From: Verrucomicrobiia bacterium DG1235
Lineage (GTDB): Bacteria; Verrucomicrobiota; Verrucomicrobiia; Opitutales; Opitutaceae
Length of the DNA stretch: 64,000 nt
Reading direction: 5' to 3'
Assembly: GCA_000155695.1 (NCBI GenBank)
Contig: DS990592.1
Location: 811,919 to 875,918 of the forward strand
Shown here piece by piece: positions 25,126-34,172 of this stretch. Numbering within the stretch: the first letter of the stretch is position 1; every line of letters begins with the position of its first letter. Below the pieces are notes generated by a model that did not search any database, was not told the origin of the DNA, and saw nothing but the letters and a program-made list of their open reading frames with translations. The translations under genes were made by a program, and so were the position numbers.

Positions 25126-25665
25126 CTACTTATCTATGTACTTCGATGGCGACTTGTTGAACTCAGCCGAGTTTCCGACGGGGATGCTCAGGCTGTTCCA
25201 TTTGCTGCCTGACAAATGCTTCGCCGCGTAGACGATCTGTCCAACGTGGTAAGCGTAGTGAGTCATCTGCCTGCTGATTGCTTGCAGGACACTTAGGTTT
25301 TCTCCCCTGATTTTGACCATAAGCACAAGGTCTTCGGACTCCAGGGACCTCAGGGTGGCAAATAGGATTCGCCAGGCTTTGTTCCATTTGCTGACCAAGC
25401 TTTCGTAGGTATCCGATTCGAGTATCAAAAATTCGGGATCCCTGTTTCTGCTAGGCTTCTCTCCATCAGTGGTTAGAAAATCCGTCCATCTCGAAATCAT
25501 GTTTCCCGAAACGTGCTTGTAGATGATGGCGATGCTATTGTCGCCCGGGCTCTCGTGGTGGAAGAACTGGGCCTCTGTGATTTGGGACACTGCATCCTCC
25601 GCAAGTTTTCGAAGCTTCTTAAACTCACGGATTGCGACATCAACGAAATCTTCGAGTTCTTTCAT
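25126..25665 (-). CDS. DinB-like (DUF1572) four-helix protein
   Basis: 179 residues. The fold is the DinB/YfiT four-helix bundle; the three metal-binding histidines expected for the family are present: one in YKHVSGNMISRW near residue 51 and two in MTHYAYHVGQIVY near 136-140. DUF1572 members are putative metal-dependent hydrolases or thiol transferases of unknown substrate. It is monocistronic, lies between two 70-bp direct repeats, and could have been moved as a unit by recombination between such repeats. No damage is visible. Confidence 0.85.
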   Translation of the reverse strand: MKELEDFVDVAIREFKKLRKLAEDAVSQITEAQFFHHESPGDNSIAIIYKHVSGNMISRWTDFLTTDGEKPSRNRDPEFLILESDTYESLVSKWNKAWRILFATLRSLESEDLVLMVKIRGENLSVLQAISRQMTHYAYHVGQIVYAAKHLSGSKWNSLSIPVGNSAEFNKSPSKYIDK

Positions 25666-25791
25666 AGCATGAAGCTAACTCAAGCTGGCAAAACCACAAG
25701 CGATCTCTCAGAGAGTGTCCTAATGATCCATTTTATCGCGCACACTTTCTGAGTGCCCAGAAAAAGCATCTGTGGTTTAGTAAAATCCACA

Positions 25792-25861
25792 GCAGGATCA
25801 GGCTGGTGGAAATTTGTTGGCCACGAAGAGGCACGAAAAGTCACGAAGATTGAGGAGGAAG
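25792..25861. repeat. 70-bp direct repeat, copy B
   Basis: GCAGGATCAGGCTGGTGGAA through CCACGAAGAGGCACGAAAAG to GAGGAGGAAG, matching copy A at 25051-25120 in the same orientation. Confidence 0.8.
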
Positions 25862-25950
25862 AGTTATCTATTAAATCACTAGTATTTCTTCGTAGACGAA
25901 ACAAAGCACGCTGCAGGATCAGTGATTATCAGTGTGCACCAGTGGTTTTC

Positions 25951-25981
25951 AAAAAAACGCTGCAGGATCTTTCCTGCAGCG
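25951..25981 (-). terminator. Rho-independent terminator of the GH115 gene
   Basis: Minus strand: CGCTGCAGGA, loop, TCCTGCAGCG, then TTTTTTT. It starts 10 bp after the stop codon of the GH115 gene. A near-perfect ten-pair stem and an uninterrupted T run make this a strong call. Confidence 0.88.
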
Positions 25982-25990
25982 CCATTATAC

Positions 25991-28903
25991 TTAATCCAGA
26001 TACTTGCTTTCCGGCGGGCCGAGGTAGCTGGGCTTGAGTCCGCCTGTGTCGATGACGAATTTTTGGAAGACCACGCCGGGATCGACCATCCAGATCTTCA
26101 AGGTATGCACTCCCGGCTTTGCCACGGTATGCTGCGAACGCTTGATCTTTATATGATCGGTTACCGAGTTGTTCCACCATTCCGGATATTCCCAGTCGGG
26201 AGCCGTTTCGCCTTGGTGAATATTGATGATCTGCGGGGCTTCGTCGTCAATTGCGATGGCGTACTTCAGGCCTTCGTTCTTCTGGTAGTTGAGCGTTGGG
26301 GACAAATAAGTGTCCACCGCGAACTCGGTTTCGCCAAATACGGTAAACACATACTCGAGCTGCGGAGCGCCCTTCCCCGGCGTCTGTCGAGCAGCGTTCG
26401 AGGGCTCAACCGTTACGGCTGATGCGGTGCGCCCAAGGTTTGGCACGACCAGCCAGCTCGCCTCGCTCGAGTCGCTGGCCTTGTCAAACTTGACGGCTTC
26501 TATGGAGACGACTCCGCCATTCTCGACAAAGCCTTTGGCGGGCAATGCCTCGTTGTGAATCGGAACACGAATAGCGTGCGAGCGCTTGGGACCTGATATA
26601 ACGACCTTTCCGCTCGCCGCGTCTTGCGGAGCCTTATCCCAATCAATGCGGACGAGCACCCGTTCTTCGAGCTCAACCGTCCCCGCCGTTTTCGAGAGTA
26701 CGATCCAGTCTTCCTGCGCCTTCAGCTTCCAATCCACGGACCCTACGCCTGTATTGAAAAGATCGATATAGTATTCCTGATCGTTTATAGAGTCGAAGAC
26801 TGGAAGAGTATTGCTATAGCGCGCGCCACCCTGCGTATGAACCTGCGGTGGGCCGTCTTCTAAGGCATAGCCTAAGCCTGCCGCTTCGGTGGGATGGACA
26901 TAAGAAACCGCTGGCATTTTATTCACCGGCGGGTTGTTCCAATGCGTGTAGCCAATATGGGTCTGAGACATCATGTGGTTCCACTTTCCGTCCGCCATTT
27001 CATGGTGGTAGTAGCGGGTCAGCTCTGCGTCCTTTTCGAAATGCTTTTTGGTTAGTTCGGCGTAGTGGTTTGCCGACGCTCTCCCTTGTTCGCCGAACAG
27101 CTTGTTCTTGGCAGCGGCGACATGCATCTCGTTTAGATTGCAGCTGGCCTCGACTGGATAGAGCACCAATTGGTAATACGCCGCCTGACTTGCTTCGGGC
27201 AGGAGTTTTTGGATACGTTTTGCTTGAACAAGAAGATCACGGTATTCGCCGAGCACTGTATCAGCCTCGCGGTAGTTCAAGACGCTATAGGTTTCAGGCG
27301 CAATCATCTCCGGCGTGCGTCTCGCGCTGTATTTGGTGTGCAATGACAGCACCTCGCCAATCTCCTTGGCGTGCTCCGCTCCGAACTGTTGCCCGGCCCA
27401 ATCCGTATAATACTGCGGCAAGTCCGCGGCGCTCATCGCCTCGGGATTCCAGGCGAAATCAAGGAAGAAGCTCGTAGGCAGCTCCATGGGCTTGATATCG
27501 CCTACGTTGACCAACCAGAGTTCGCGGGCTCCCCAATCGTAGGAAAGCTTCATCTGCTCCCAGGTCCGTTCGATCTGGGTCACGTTTAGCCAGCGATAGC
27601 TTACGGGACCGCCAACGAAGTCAAAGTGATAGTAGACGCCGAAGCCGCCCTCGCGACCGAGATCCTCTTTTTTGGGTAGGATGCGGATATTGCCCCAATT
27701 ATCATCGCAGAGCAGCACCATCACGTCGTCCGGCACGCGCATGCCCTTGTCGTAGTAATCCTGCATCTCCTTGTAGAGGGCCCACGCTTGCGGCGTTTCC
27801 TCGGCGGGCTTGCCGGTCACGTCGGCAATGATTTTCCGCTGGTCCGCCACAATAGTCCGCATCAGGTCTATCGCGGTATCCTCGGTCATGGCCTCGTCTC
27901 CGTCGCCACGCATGCCGACCGTCACCACGCTCTCGTAGTCGCCGAGCCGCTCGATGCCGCCACGCCAGAACTCCCGCAGTCGCTCGCCGTTCGTCTCATA
28001 GTTCCAAGGGCCGGCGTTTCCGCGACTCCATTCGTCGTGAGCGCGTCCCATCGGCTCGTGGTGCGTGGTAGCGATCACGACGCCGAGCTCGTCCGCGAGC
28101 CTAGCATTCTCCGCATCGTCCTCGTAGAAGGCGGCGGGCACCCACATGGCGGGCCAGAGGTAGTTTCCCTTGTTGCGAAGGATCAGCTCGTAGACCTTTT
28201 CGTAGAACTGATGGTTAAAGCCGCCAAAGGTCTCCTCCGCCCAATTGGTCAAGGCGGGGGCCTCGTCGTTGATGAAGATCCCGCGGTACTTCACCTTGGG
28301 CTCGCCGGGCGAATGGAAGCCGGGCTGGACGAAGAGTTCGGCCTTGGTTTGCACCGGAGCGTCCGCCCACCAATGCCAGGGCGAAACGCCAATCTTCGCG
28401 GCGAGATCATAGATGCCGAAAATCGTGCCCCGCTTGTCGCTGCCGAAAATGACCAAGGCCTGATCCACGCCGGGAAGCGGATTCTCCACGGTTTGCAGGG
28501 CGAAAGTATCCCAGCGTCCGCTTACCTTGCCGGCATCGATTTTACCCTCGCGGGCGAGACGGTCGATGGTCGCGCTTCTGCCGATCGTGCCGATGAGCAC
28601 GACGGCCTTTCCGCTCGCGACTCCATCGGTGATCAGCTGTGGCTCGGATCCGCTTACTCGCTCGATATCGGACTGCAAATGTCCTGCGACCTCCAGCACG
28701 CCGGAAAAGTCGGCTGAGTCGACATAGAGCGCTGCTGCCTCTCCTTTCTCCACAAGCGGAAACAATCCCTGCCCCGCTTGGCTGGAAACATAGGAGTCAG
28801 CCGCCGAGGCAAGCGACGCGCATAGGGCGAAGCCTAGGGCCAAAATTATTCTAAAACCGGCGATGCAGCCGAGACGTATTTCTCGAAACAGGGGTGTTTT
28901 CAT
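25991..28903 (-). CDS. Secreted GH115 xylan alpha-glucuronidase
   Basis: 970 residues with a signal peptide (cleavage near residue 35, ASLASAA). It matches GH115 across its length: an N-terminal domain (VVLIGTIGRSATIDRL), the catalytic barrel (GIFINDEAPALTNWAEETFG, MWVPAAFYEDD, TTHHEPMGRAHDEW, TVGMRGDGDEAM, ELWLVNVGDIKPMELP), a helical domain and a C-terminal beta sandwich (from about 830). GH115 enzymes remove (4-O-methyl-)glucuronic acid from internal or terminal xylose of glucuronoxylan by inversion. The gene is monocistronic, with a terminator at its end. No xylanase or sugar transporter lies next to it, so it is not part of a classical xylan locus here. Confidence 0.93.
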   Translation of the reverse strand: MKTPLFREIRLGCIAGFRIILALGFALCASLASAADSYVSSQAGQGLFPLVEKGEAAALYVDSADFSGVLEVAGHLQSDIERVSGSEPQLITDGVASGKAVVLIGTIGRSATIDRLAREGKIDAGKVSGRWDTFALQTVENPLPGVDQALVIFGSDKRGTIFGIYDLAAKIGVSPWHWWADAPVQTKAELFVQPGFHSPGEPKVKYRGIFINDEAPALTNWAEETFGGFNHQFYEKVYELILRNKGNYLWPAMWVPAAFYEDDAENARLADELGVVIATTHHEPMGRAHDEWSRGNAGPWNYETNGERLREFWRGGIERLGDYESVVTVGMRGDGDEAMTEDTAIDLMRTIVADQRKIIADVTGKPAEETPQAWALYKEMQDYYDKGMRVPDDVMVLLCDDNWGNIRILPKKEDLGREGGFGVYYHFDFVGGPVSYRWLNVTQIERTWEQMKLSYDWGARELWLVNVGDIKPMELPTSFFLDFAWNPEAMSAADLPQYYTDWAGQQFGAEHAKEIGEVLSLHTKYSARRTPEMIAPETYSVLNYREADTVLGEYRDLLVQAKRIQKLLPEASQAAYYQLVLYPVEASCNLNEMHVAAAKNKLFGEQGRASANHYAELTKKHFEKDAELTRYYHHEMADGKWNHMMSQTHIGYTHWNNPPVNKMPAVSYVHPTEAAGLGYALEDGPPQVHTQGGARYSNTLPVFDSINDQEYYIDLFNTGVGSVDWKLKAQEDWIVLSKTAGTVELEERVLVRIDWDKAPQDAASGKVVISGPKRSHAIRVPIHNEALPAKGFVENGGVVSIEAVKFDKASDSSEASWLVVPNLGRTASAVTVEPSNAARQTPGKGAPQLEYVFTVFGETEFAVDTYLSPTLNYQKNEGLKYAIAIDDEAPQIINIHQGETAPDWEYPEWWNNSVTDHIKIKRSQHTVAKPGVHTLKIWMVDPGVVFQKFVIDTGGLKPSYLGPPESKYLD

Positions 28904-29133
28904 GACGGGAGTATTTCTTGGTCTAATCCGCTAGGGATGTCTTTTTTCTGGTGACCCCGCCCGCTTGGGTCAACCGGACTCAAGACGCACGTTGAGTTGC
29001 TCCAAGGTTAAGCCTTAAACCGGAGGCAGGATCCTTCGCGCGCTTCAATTAATCCCCACTTTTCAACTACGGAGACTCCTCTGGCTTCTATAATAAGAAT
29101 ACAAAATGCCGCAGCATTTAGGACACCCGGACG

Positions 29134-30387
29134 TTACATGCGGGTGACGTTTAAGGCATCGCTGACTGCCCTAGCGCTCCTAAGCGCATTGGCTGGCAGA
29201 GCATGATTCGCTCCGAAAGCTTTCATCGAGTTCGGTGTTTCTACGATCACCTTCGATTCGTCGATATTTCCATCGCTGTCTAAAGCCGCGGACAAATCAA
29301 GTTCGAAGGTTTTCCCAAAGAAGCGATACATGACCTCGCGCTTCGAGGGCCCGTAGTCGTGGCCCTCGTCAGCAAAATGCGCGTTTTCGACCTTCTCTAC
29401 CGAATCGTACAAACTGTAGATGGACCGGGCAAAGGGGTACTCCACCAAGGGCGTATTCAGCGTCCAATCACCGCCGTCAGACACGAGCAGCTGCGGACGC
29501 GGAGCTGTAAGCGCGGCTATCATGACGTTACTGGCAAAGTGATCCGCACTGCGGTGAATCGGCATGCCGCTCTCGCAAGGGCAACCACCAAAGAAATGAG
29601 CAGATACCATGACGACCGGTACGCTAGCTGCGATCCGCTCGTCGAGAGCCGCTAGCAAAAAAGCCTGCGTTCCCCCACCCGACTCTCCCGTCACGCCAAT
29701 CCGCGTCGCGTCAACTTCTGGCAAAGACTCGAGAAAATCGACTGCTCGCAAGCCATTCCAAATCTGCATCTGCATCGCCGACCCGTTTCGATGCGCGTCC
29801 GTACCCAAAGCTTCGATACCATCGCCGTAGCCAAACATATCAATGCTGAAAACAATAGCGCCCATGCGGGCTAGCGCGGCGCAACGAATCTGAGCCTGAG
29901 GATTGAAGCGACCGTGTCGCGACCAGTCGTCAGGATTTTGCGGCATGCCGGTATGCCCGTGCGTATTGAGAATTGCCGGAGCCTTTCCATCACCATTTAG
30001 CGGGCGGTAGAGATTGCCCGTCACCCAATATCCAGGAACGCTTTCTACAGCCACATTCTCGACGCTGTAGCCATCTCGCTCGCGAAAGGAATGCCGAATG
30101 ACCTTTAGCGAGCCACGTTTGGGAAGCGGATCCAAGCCTGCCCCTTGCAAAACGCGTTTACGAAGCAAGGCCGCGTATTCCTCCCAATCCTGTCTTGTCG
30201 AAAAGCGCTCTAGAGCCGCATCAAGAGTAGCGGATCCCATTTCAGGCGTAAGGTATGAGCGAATACATAAGCCATCTTGACTGCCTTTCGGAAACCCCTC
30301 CGGCAGCCAAGACAAAGGATCTCCCTTGGCTGCCCCCGCCAAGCTTACTGTCAAAATACCGATCAGTATTGTAAGTCGCTTAAGCAT
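29134..30387 (-). CDS. Exported alpha/beta-hydrolase (acetylxylan-esterase-like)
   Basis: 417 residues from the ATG at 30387; an in-frame extension to 30444 runs back into the SDR gene and hides the signal peptide (MLKRLTILIGILTVSLAGA), so the internal start is chosen. The mature part has an alpha/beta-hydrolase fold: APAILNTHGHTG (oxyanion region), nucleophile Ser in GVTGESGGGTQA, an acid near LLVSDGGDWT, and the His in NAHFADEGHDYG. Such proteins are usually annotated as acetylxylan esterase or prolyl-oligopeptidase relatives. It is the last gene of the cytochrome-SDR-esterase operon, starting 1 bp after the SDR stop codon. Substrate unknown; a sugar ester is the most likely guess. Confidence 0.82.
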   Translation of the reverse strand: MLKRLTILIGILTVSLAGAAKGDPLSWLPEGFPKGSQDGLCIRSYLTPEMGSATLDAALERFSTRQDWEEYAALLRKRVLQGAGLDPLPKRGSLKVIRHSFRERDGYSVENVAVESVPGYWVTGNLYRPLNGDGKAPAILNTHGHTGMPQNPDDWSRHGRFNPQAQIRCAALARMGAIVFSIDMFGYGDGIEALGTDAHRNGSAMQMQIWNGLRAVDFLESLPEVDATRIGVTGESGGGTQAFLLAALDERIAASVPVVMVSAHFFGGCPCESGMPIHRSADHFASNVMIAALTAPRPQLLVSDGGDWTLNTPLVEYPFARSIYSLYDSVEKVENAHFADEGHDYGPSKREVMYRFFGKTFELDLSAALDSDGNIDESKVIVETPNSMKAFGANHALPANALRSARAVSDALNVTRM

Positions 30388-30388
30388 T

Positions 30389-31168
30389 TCAGTGACTGAA
30401 ATTCGGCACTTCGCTGGTCGCGGTCCAGCCGCCATCGACGACAATTGTCTGTCCAGTTATTTGAGCCGCTTCGGGACTGAGCAACCAAAGCGCCGTCGAA
30501 GCGATATCGATGGGCGCTGTCACCCGACCGGTCGGAGTTGTTTCAATCCATTTAGCCTCGAACTGGGCATCCCCGGCTAAGGTTCGCTCCGTAGTCGTCG
30601 CGCCAGGCGAAATCGCATTGGTCGTGATTCCGTGTCCTGCCAATTCAACTACGAGCCCTTTCGCCAGCATGCGAAGCGCCGCCTTCGTCATTCCATAACA
30701 TACAGCGTCTGGATGGGCTTGATGCCCCGTAACCGAAGACATGAAAAGAATCCGCCCTCCGTCGCCCTGCCCTATCATTTGCCGCGCCGCATATTTCGCC
30801 AGAAAAACGGACCCCTTCAGATTGAGATCCAGCATACTCTGCAGATCCGATGGCTCGATATCGAGTATCGAGCTAAATCGCGTCAGGCCTGCGTTAGCCA
30901 CCGCCAAGTCTACTCGCCCAAAGCATTCCACAGTTTTCGCAACAAGGCGCTCAATGTACCCTGGATCTCCCGCATCGCCCGCCGCAGACTCGCAATCCCC
31001 GCCTTCCTCACGTATCCGTGCCAAGGCTTTTTGCAGGACTTCCGAATCGAGGTCGTTCAACATCACCGAAGCTCCACGCGTCGCAAGCTGCCGCGCGATC
31101 TCAAAGCCGATCCCCGTCGCCGCGCCGGTCACGATCGCGACCTTCCCCTTGAATCCATTATCACTCAT
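30389..31168 (-). CDS. Short-chain dehydrogenase/reductase (SDR)
   Basis: 259 residues from the ATG at 31168, three bases after the stop of the cytochrome gene; the longer frame to 31309 only overlaps that gene. Classical SDR features: TGAATGIG cofactor motif at 14-21, Asp in MLNDLDSE (after beta-2, favouring NAD), NAG near 90, and the catalytic Ser-Tyr-Lys in SSVTGH...CYGMTKAAL. The C-terminal GQTIVVDGGWT is typical of 3-oxoacyl-ACP-reductase-like or sugar/polyol SDRs. Cytoplasmic. Its place between a surface cytochrome and an exported esterase suggests oxidation of a sugar or alcohol freed outside the cell, which is inference. Confidence 0.88.
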   Translation of the reverse strand: MSDNGFKGKVAIVTGAATGIGFEIARQLATRGASVMLNDLDSEVLQKALARIREEGGDCESAAGDAGDPGYIERLVAKTVECFGRVDLAVANAGLTRFSSILDIEPSDLQSMLDLNLKGSVFLAKYAARQMIGQGDGGRILFMSSVTGHQAHPDAVCYGMTKAALRMLAKGLVVELAGHGITTNAISPGATTTERTLAGDAQFEAKWIETTPTGRVTAPIDIASTALWLLSPEAAQITGQTIVVDGGWTATSEVPNFSH

Positions 31169-31170
31169 CT

Positions 31171-33300
31171 TCACATTTTGTTTAGGTTTCGCAAAAAATC
31201 CTCGTAAGCCGCTTCTCCAGGCGAAAGCTGAAGGGCATTTTCCAGGCTTGAACGAGCGGCTGCGACATCGCCAAGCCGCGTTTGAACGACGGAAAGATTG
31301 TAAAGCCAACGATGCTGCTCAGGCTCGATGGCCAGTCCTTGTTTGATTGCGTCCGCCGCATCTTCCAAGCGTCCTTGAGCCGCCATAACAAGCCCCATCG
31401 AATAAAGGTAGAGTCCCGAGTTGCTATCGTATCCATGAGTAATTCTCAGGTGCCTAATCGCCTCCTCTCCCATTCCGACTCGATCCAGCAGAATCGCGAC
31501 GTCGTAGCGAATCGGCGCATTCTTTCGATCAAAGCTGATGGCGAGCTCTCCATGGTGAAGCGCGGTCTGAGCATCGCCTTCACGAGCCGCTTTAGACGCG
31601 AGCTTCAATGCTCCCGATGGACGATCCGCGCTCGCTTTCAGGTAGTTTTCGTACTCATCCGCGATTTCTACACTCAGGTAGGGACTGCCGGCTAGCGTAT
31701 CCGCAGCCTGCATACGAACGATTCGTTTTGAATCGGTAAGGGCCAACTCCAGCAACTTCAAGCCATCAGAGCGACTTCCAATCAGCAAAACCGCCGCGTC
31801 CCGCGCTATCGCGTGCTTGGATCCTAGCAAGTTCATCGCAGCATCAAGCACTTCCGTTCGATCTGTAAACCCTCGCAGCATGCGAAGCCAACTGGCTTGC
31901 CAATAAGGATTTGTTTCCTCGCTTAGACGCTTGAGGATCGCATCCGGAGATTCTAGTTCTCCGTTCCAGGCGTCTACCAGCAAATGGGCGCGATCTCGCA
32001 GATCAGTGACTCGTGGGGCATCGCCATACCAAGAGTTAAACGCAGTCAAGAGCTCGTCCGTACTCAAATCCTGGTGACAAGTCGTACATGCGTCTGGCGT
32101 ATTGAAGGTCTTTTTCATGTACGGATCCGGAATCGTAAAACCATGATCCCTTCGCGGGTCGCGAGCCATATACGTTCGCTCCGGCATGTGGCAGTTTACG
32201 CAAGAGTCCCCTGTCGATCCCAGCGGATGTCGGCTATGCGTTGATAAATCGATAATGGTAGCGTCGAGTTTCCCTGTACTATGACATTGGATACAAGTTG
32301 CGTTAGAGTCAGCCGGAAGCTTTAGTTCGTTAGAGTGCGGATCGTGACAATCCATGCAGGATACGCCCGCGTGCCCCATGCGACTGTGCATCAGGGATCC
32401 GAATACGAAATTTTCCTCATTCGCCTTGCCGTCCGGGAAATAGGCGGTCGGATGGTCGTATAGCATGAGCCGGTAGTGATCCTCGAAGGAATCCCCAGCT
32501 TCGAAACCGCCATCTGTGAGCTCCTCGCGGCGAGCGTGACAGCTGGCGCAGTTCTCCATCATCGCGCGGGGCGAGGGTTTTGCGGGAGAGAGGTAGTCGT
32601 CATTACCCGCGTTCGCCACGTGCTCCTCCATCCCGGAGTGGCATGCGATACAGCTGATTCCCTGATGCGTCCAGGAGCTCTCGTAGGCATCTTTCAGCGG
32701 ATCGTAGCCCTTCTGGTATTCCGTGGTGTGGCACCAGGCGCAGTTTGAGTTCCAGTTCATGCCCTGCCCAGTCCAGTGCCCCCACTCGCCGGATAATCGC
32801 TCCTCGCTTCCAAAGACGTTAAACCACTCCAGCTTCTCCGGATCCCACGCCATGGCATGGGCCTGCAAGCGACCGCGCGGACCTTCGACCAGAGGTTGCT
32901 GCAGGGGCGTTTTGCCGATGACCGCCTTCGCCTGCGCGGAGACGAACTCTCCATCCGCATTGCGTTCGCTTATCAGCAAACGATCCCCGTCCGCCTCCGC
33001 CTTGTAGCGGCGTCCCGCAGCATCCTCAAACTCCCCGACAGAGAATCGAGCGGCGTCCTTTTCGAGATCTACCAGACGGTTGGCGCCGGCGTGATGGCTC
33101 TCCACCCACGAGTGATGCTCACCTTCGTGACAACTCCGGCAGCTCGCCGGATCACGCCAGTCAACAGTGGTCTCCCCGGTCTCTAGCGAGGGTTGCTCCA
33201 GCTGTTTCTCGCTTTTCGAGCAGCCGAAAAGCACCAACATCACCAAGGCATACAGAGCGGCGAGGCATCCAAGCCAATTTAACTTCTTCAAGGGGTACAT
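31171..33300 (-). CDS. Octaheme c-type cytochrome lipoprotein with HEAT/TPR-like C-terminus
   Basis: 709 residues from the ATG at 33300; an in-frame GTG at 33333 adds 11 residues in front of the signal sequence and is less likely. Lipobox VLFGC (Cys near 27) predicts a lipoprotein. Eight CXXCH haem sites are visible in order: CRSCH, CAWCH, CIACH, CASCH, CMDCH, CIQCH, CVNCH, CTTCH. After about residue 400 the protein becomes helical repeats: a HEAT-like section, then three TPR units. Similar proteins with cytochrome c554-like heads are common in Planctomycetes and Verrucomicrobia; their redox partner is mostly unknown. First gene of a three-gene operon. Confidence 0.88.
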   Translation of the reverse strand: MYPLKKLNWLGCLAALYALVMLVLFGCSKSEKQLEQPSLETGETTVDWRDPASCRSCHEGEHHSWVESHHAGANRLVDLEKDAARFSVGEFEDAAGRRYKAEADGDRLLISERNADGEFVSAQAKAVIGKTPLQQPLVEGPRGRLQAHAMAWDPEKLEWFNVFGSEERLSGEWGHWTGQGMNWNSNCAWCHTTEYQKGYDPLKDAYESSWTHQGISCIACHSGMEEHVANAGNDDYLSPAKPSPRAMMENCASCHARREELTDGGFEAGDSFEDHYRLMLYDHPTAYFPDGKANEENFVFGSLMHSRMGHAGVSCMDCHDPHSNELKLPADSNATCIQCHSTGKLDATIIDLSTHSRHPLGSTGDSCVNCHMPERTYMARDPRRDHGFTIPDPYMKKTFNTPDACTTCHQDLSTDELLTAFNSWYGDAPRVTDLRDRAHLLVDAWNGELESPDAILKRLSEETNPYWQASWLRMLRGFTDRTEVLDAAMNLLGSKHAIARDAAVLLIGSRSDGLKLLELALTDSKRIVRMQAADTLAGSPYLSVEIADEYENYLKASADRPSGALKLASKAAREGDAQTALHHGELAISFDRKNAPIRYDVAILLDRVGMGEEAIRHLRITHGYDSNSGLYLYSMGLVMAAQGRLEDAADAIKQGLAIEPEQHRWLYNLSVVQTRLGDVAAARSSLENALQLSPGEAAYEDFLRNLNKM

Positions 33301-33482
33301 TCGTCCCAAGCATCTAACTATCAAAGCCTCCACGTCTTCCAGATTAAAGATCGGAAAGAAGCCAATATCCCGAATCGTTTGCGTCTGTGAAAAGGATTGT
33401 CACCCTGAACGAGCCGCCTTTGCTTCCTCAAAGCGAATTACAGAAACGAAATTTTCAGAGTTATCCAATCAAGCTTACGACC

Positions 33483-34172
33483 ATGCTTCCTATAAACCGC
33501 TATCTTGACCACGCCGTTCTCAAGCCCGACCTCACCGTCGCCGAAGCCACCGATGCGATTCAGCTCGGCCTCAAGTACGAGGTGCGCACCGTCTGCGTGC
33601 GACCTTGCGATATTGAACTCGCTCAGCGTATGTGCGAAGGCACTACGACCGATGTCTGCGTGGTGCTCGGTTTTCCGCATGGCACGAATCTCACCGCCAC
33701 AAAAGTCGCCGAAGCCAAGGAGTTTGCGCGGCTAAAGGTGGCCGAAGTCGACATGGTCGCCAACTACGGGCGAATCTGCTCCGAAGACTGGGAGTACGTG
33801 AAGGCCGATATCACCGCGGTGGTCGAAGCCCTCAAGCCCTCCGGAATCCCGCTAAAGGTCATCTTCGAAACCTCCACCCTCACGAATGAGGCAATCTGCA
33901 AAGTCACCGAGGTCTGCATCGAAGCGGGAGCCGACTACGTCAAGACTTCCACTGGCTTCAATGGAGCCGGAGCCACCGTAGAAGGCGTGCAAGCCATGGT
34001 CGAAACCGCAGCCGGGCGCATCAAAGTAAAGGCGTCCGGAGGCATCCGCGACATCGAGCAGGCCAAAGCCTTCGTCAATATGGGCTGCGATCGCCTCGGA
34101 GTCGGCTTCAGCTCCTCGCCCGCAATTTGCGACGGGGACAAGGTCGAGCCTGCCGACCCGAGCGTCTACTAA
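33483..34172 (+). CDS. deoC: Deoxyribose-phosphate aldolase
   Basis: 229 residues from the ATG at 33483; the extension to 33387 is not DeoC-like. Class I aldolase signatures: LDHAVLKPD at 8-16, Asp90 in AEVDMV, VIFETSTLT near 127, Schiff-base Lys154 in ADYVKTSTGF and Lys183 in KVKASGGIRD. It splits 2-deoxyribose-5-phosphate into glyceraldehyde-3-phosphate and acetaldehyde, the last step in using the sugar of deoxynucleosides. This links it to the purine salvage genes downstream, although it is not in their operon. Its stop overlaps by 4 bp, tail to tail, the stop of the LOG-like gene. Confidence 0.95.
   Translation: MLPINRYLDHAVLKPDLTVAEATDAIQLGLKYEVRTVCVRPCDIELAQRMCEGTTTDVCVVLGFPHGTNLTATKVAEAKEFARLKVAEVDMVANYGRICSEDWEYVKADITAVVEALKPSGIPLKVIFETSTLTNEAICKVTEVCIEAGADYVKTSTGFNGAGATVEGVQAMVETAAGRIKVKASGGIRDIEQAKAFVNMGCDRLGVGFSSSPAICDGDKVEPADPSVY

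Larger units (their letters stand above)
25666..25990. other. Spacer between DinB-like gene and GH115 gene
   Basis: 325 bp without a gene. It contains copy B of the 70-bp repeat, two further isolated GCAGGATC words (25913 and 25962), and the terminator of the GH115 gene. Nothing else was recognised. Confidence 0.6.

Noticed and set aside
27788-28717. 309-codon plus-strand frame
   Set aside because: Antisense of the GH115 catalytic region; explained by high GC third positions.
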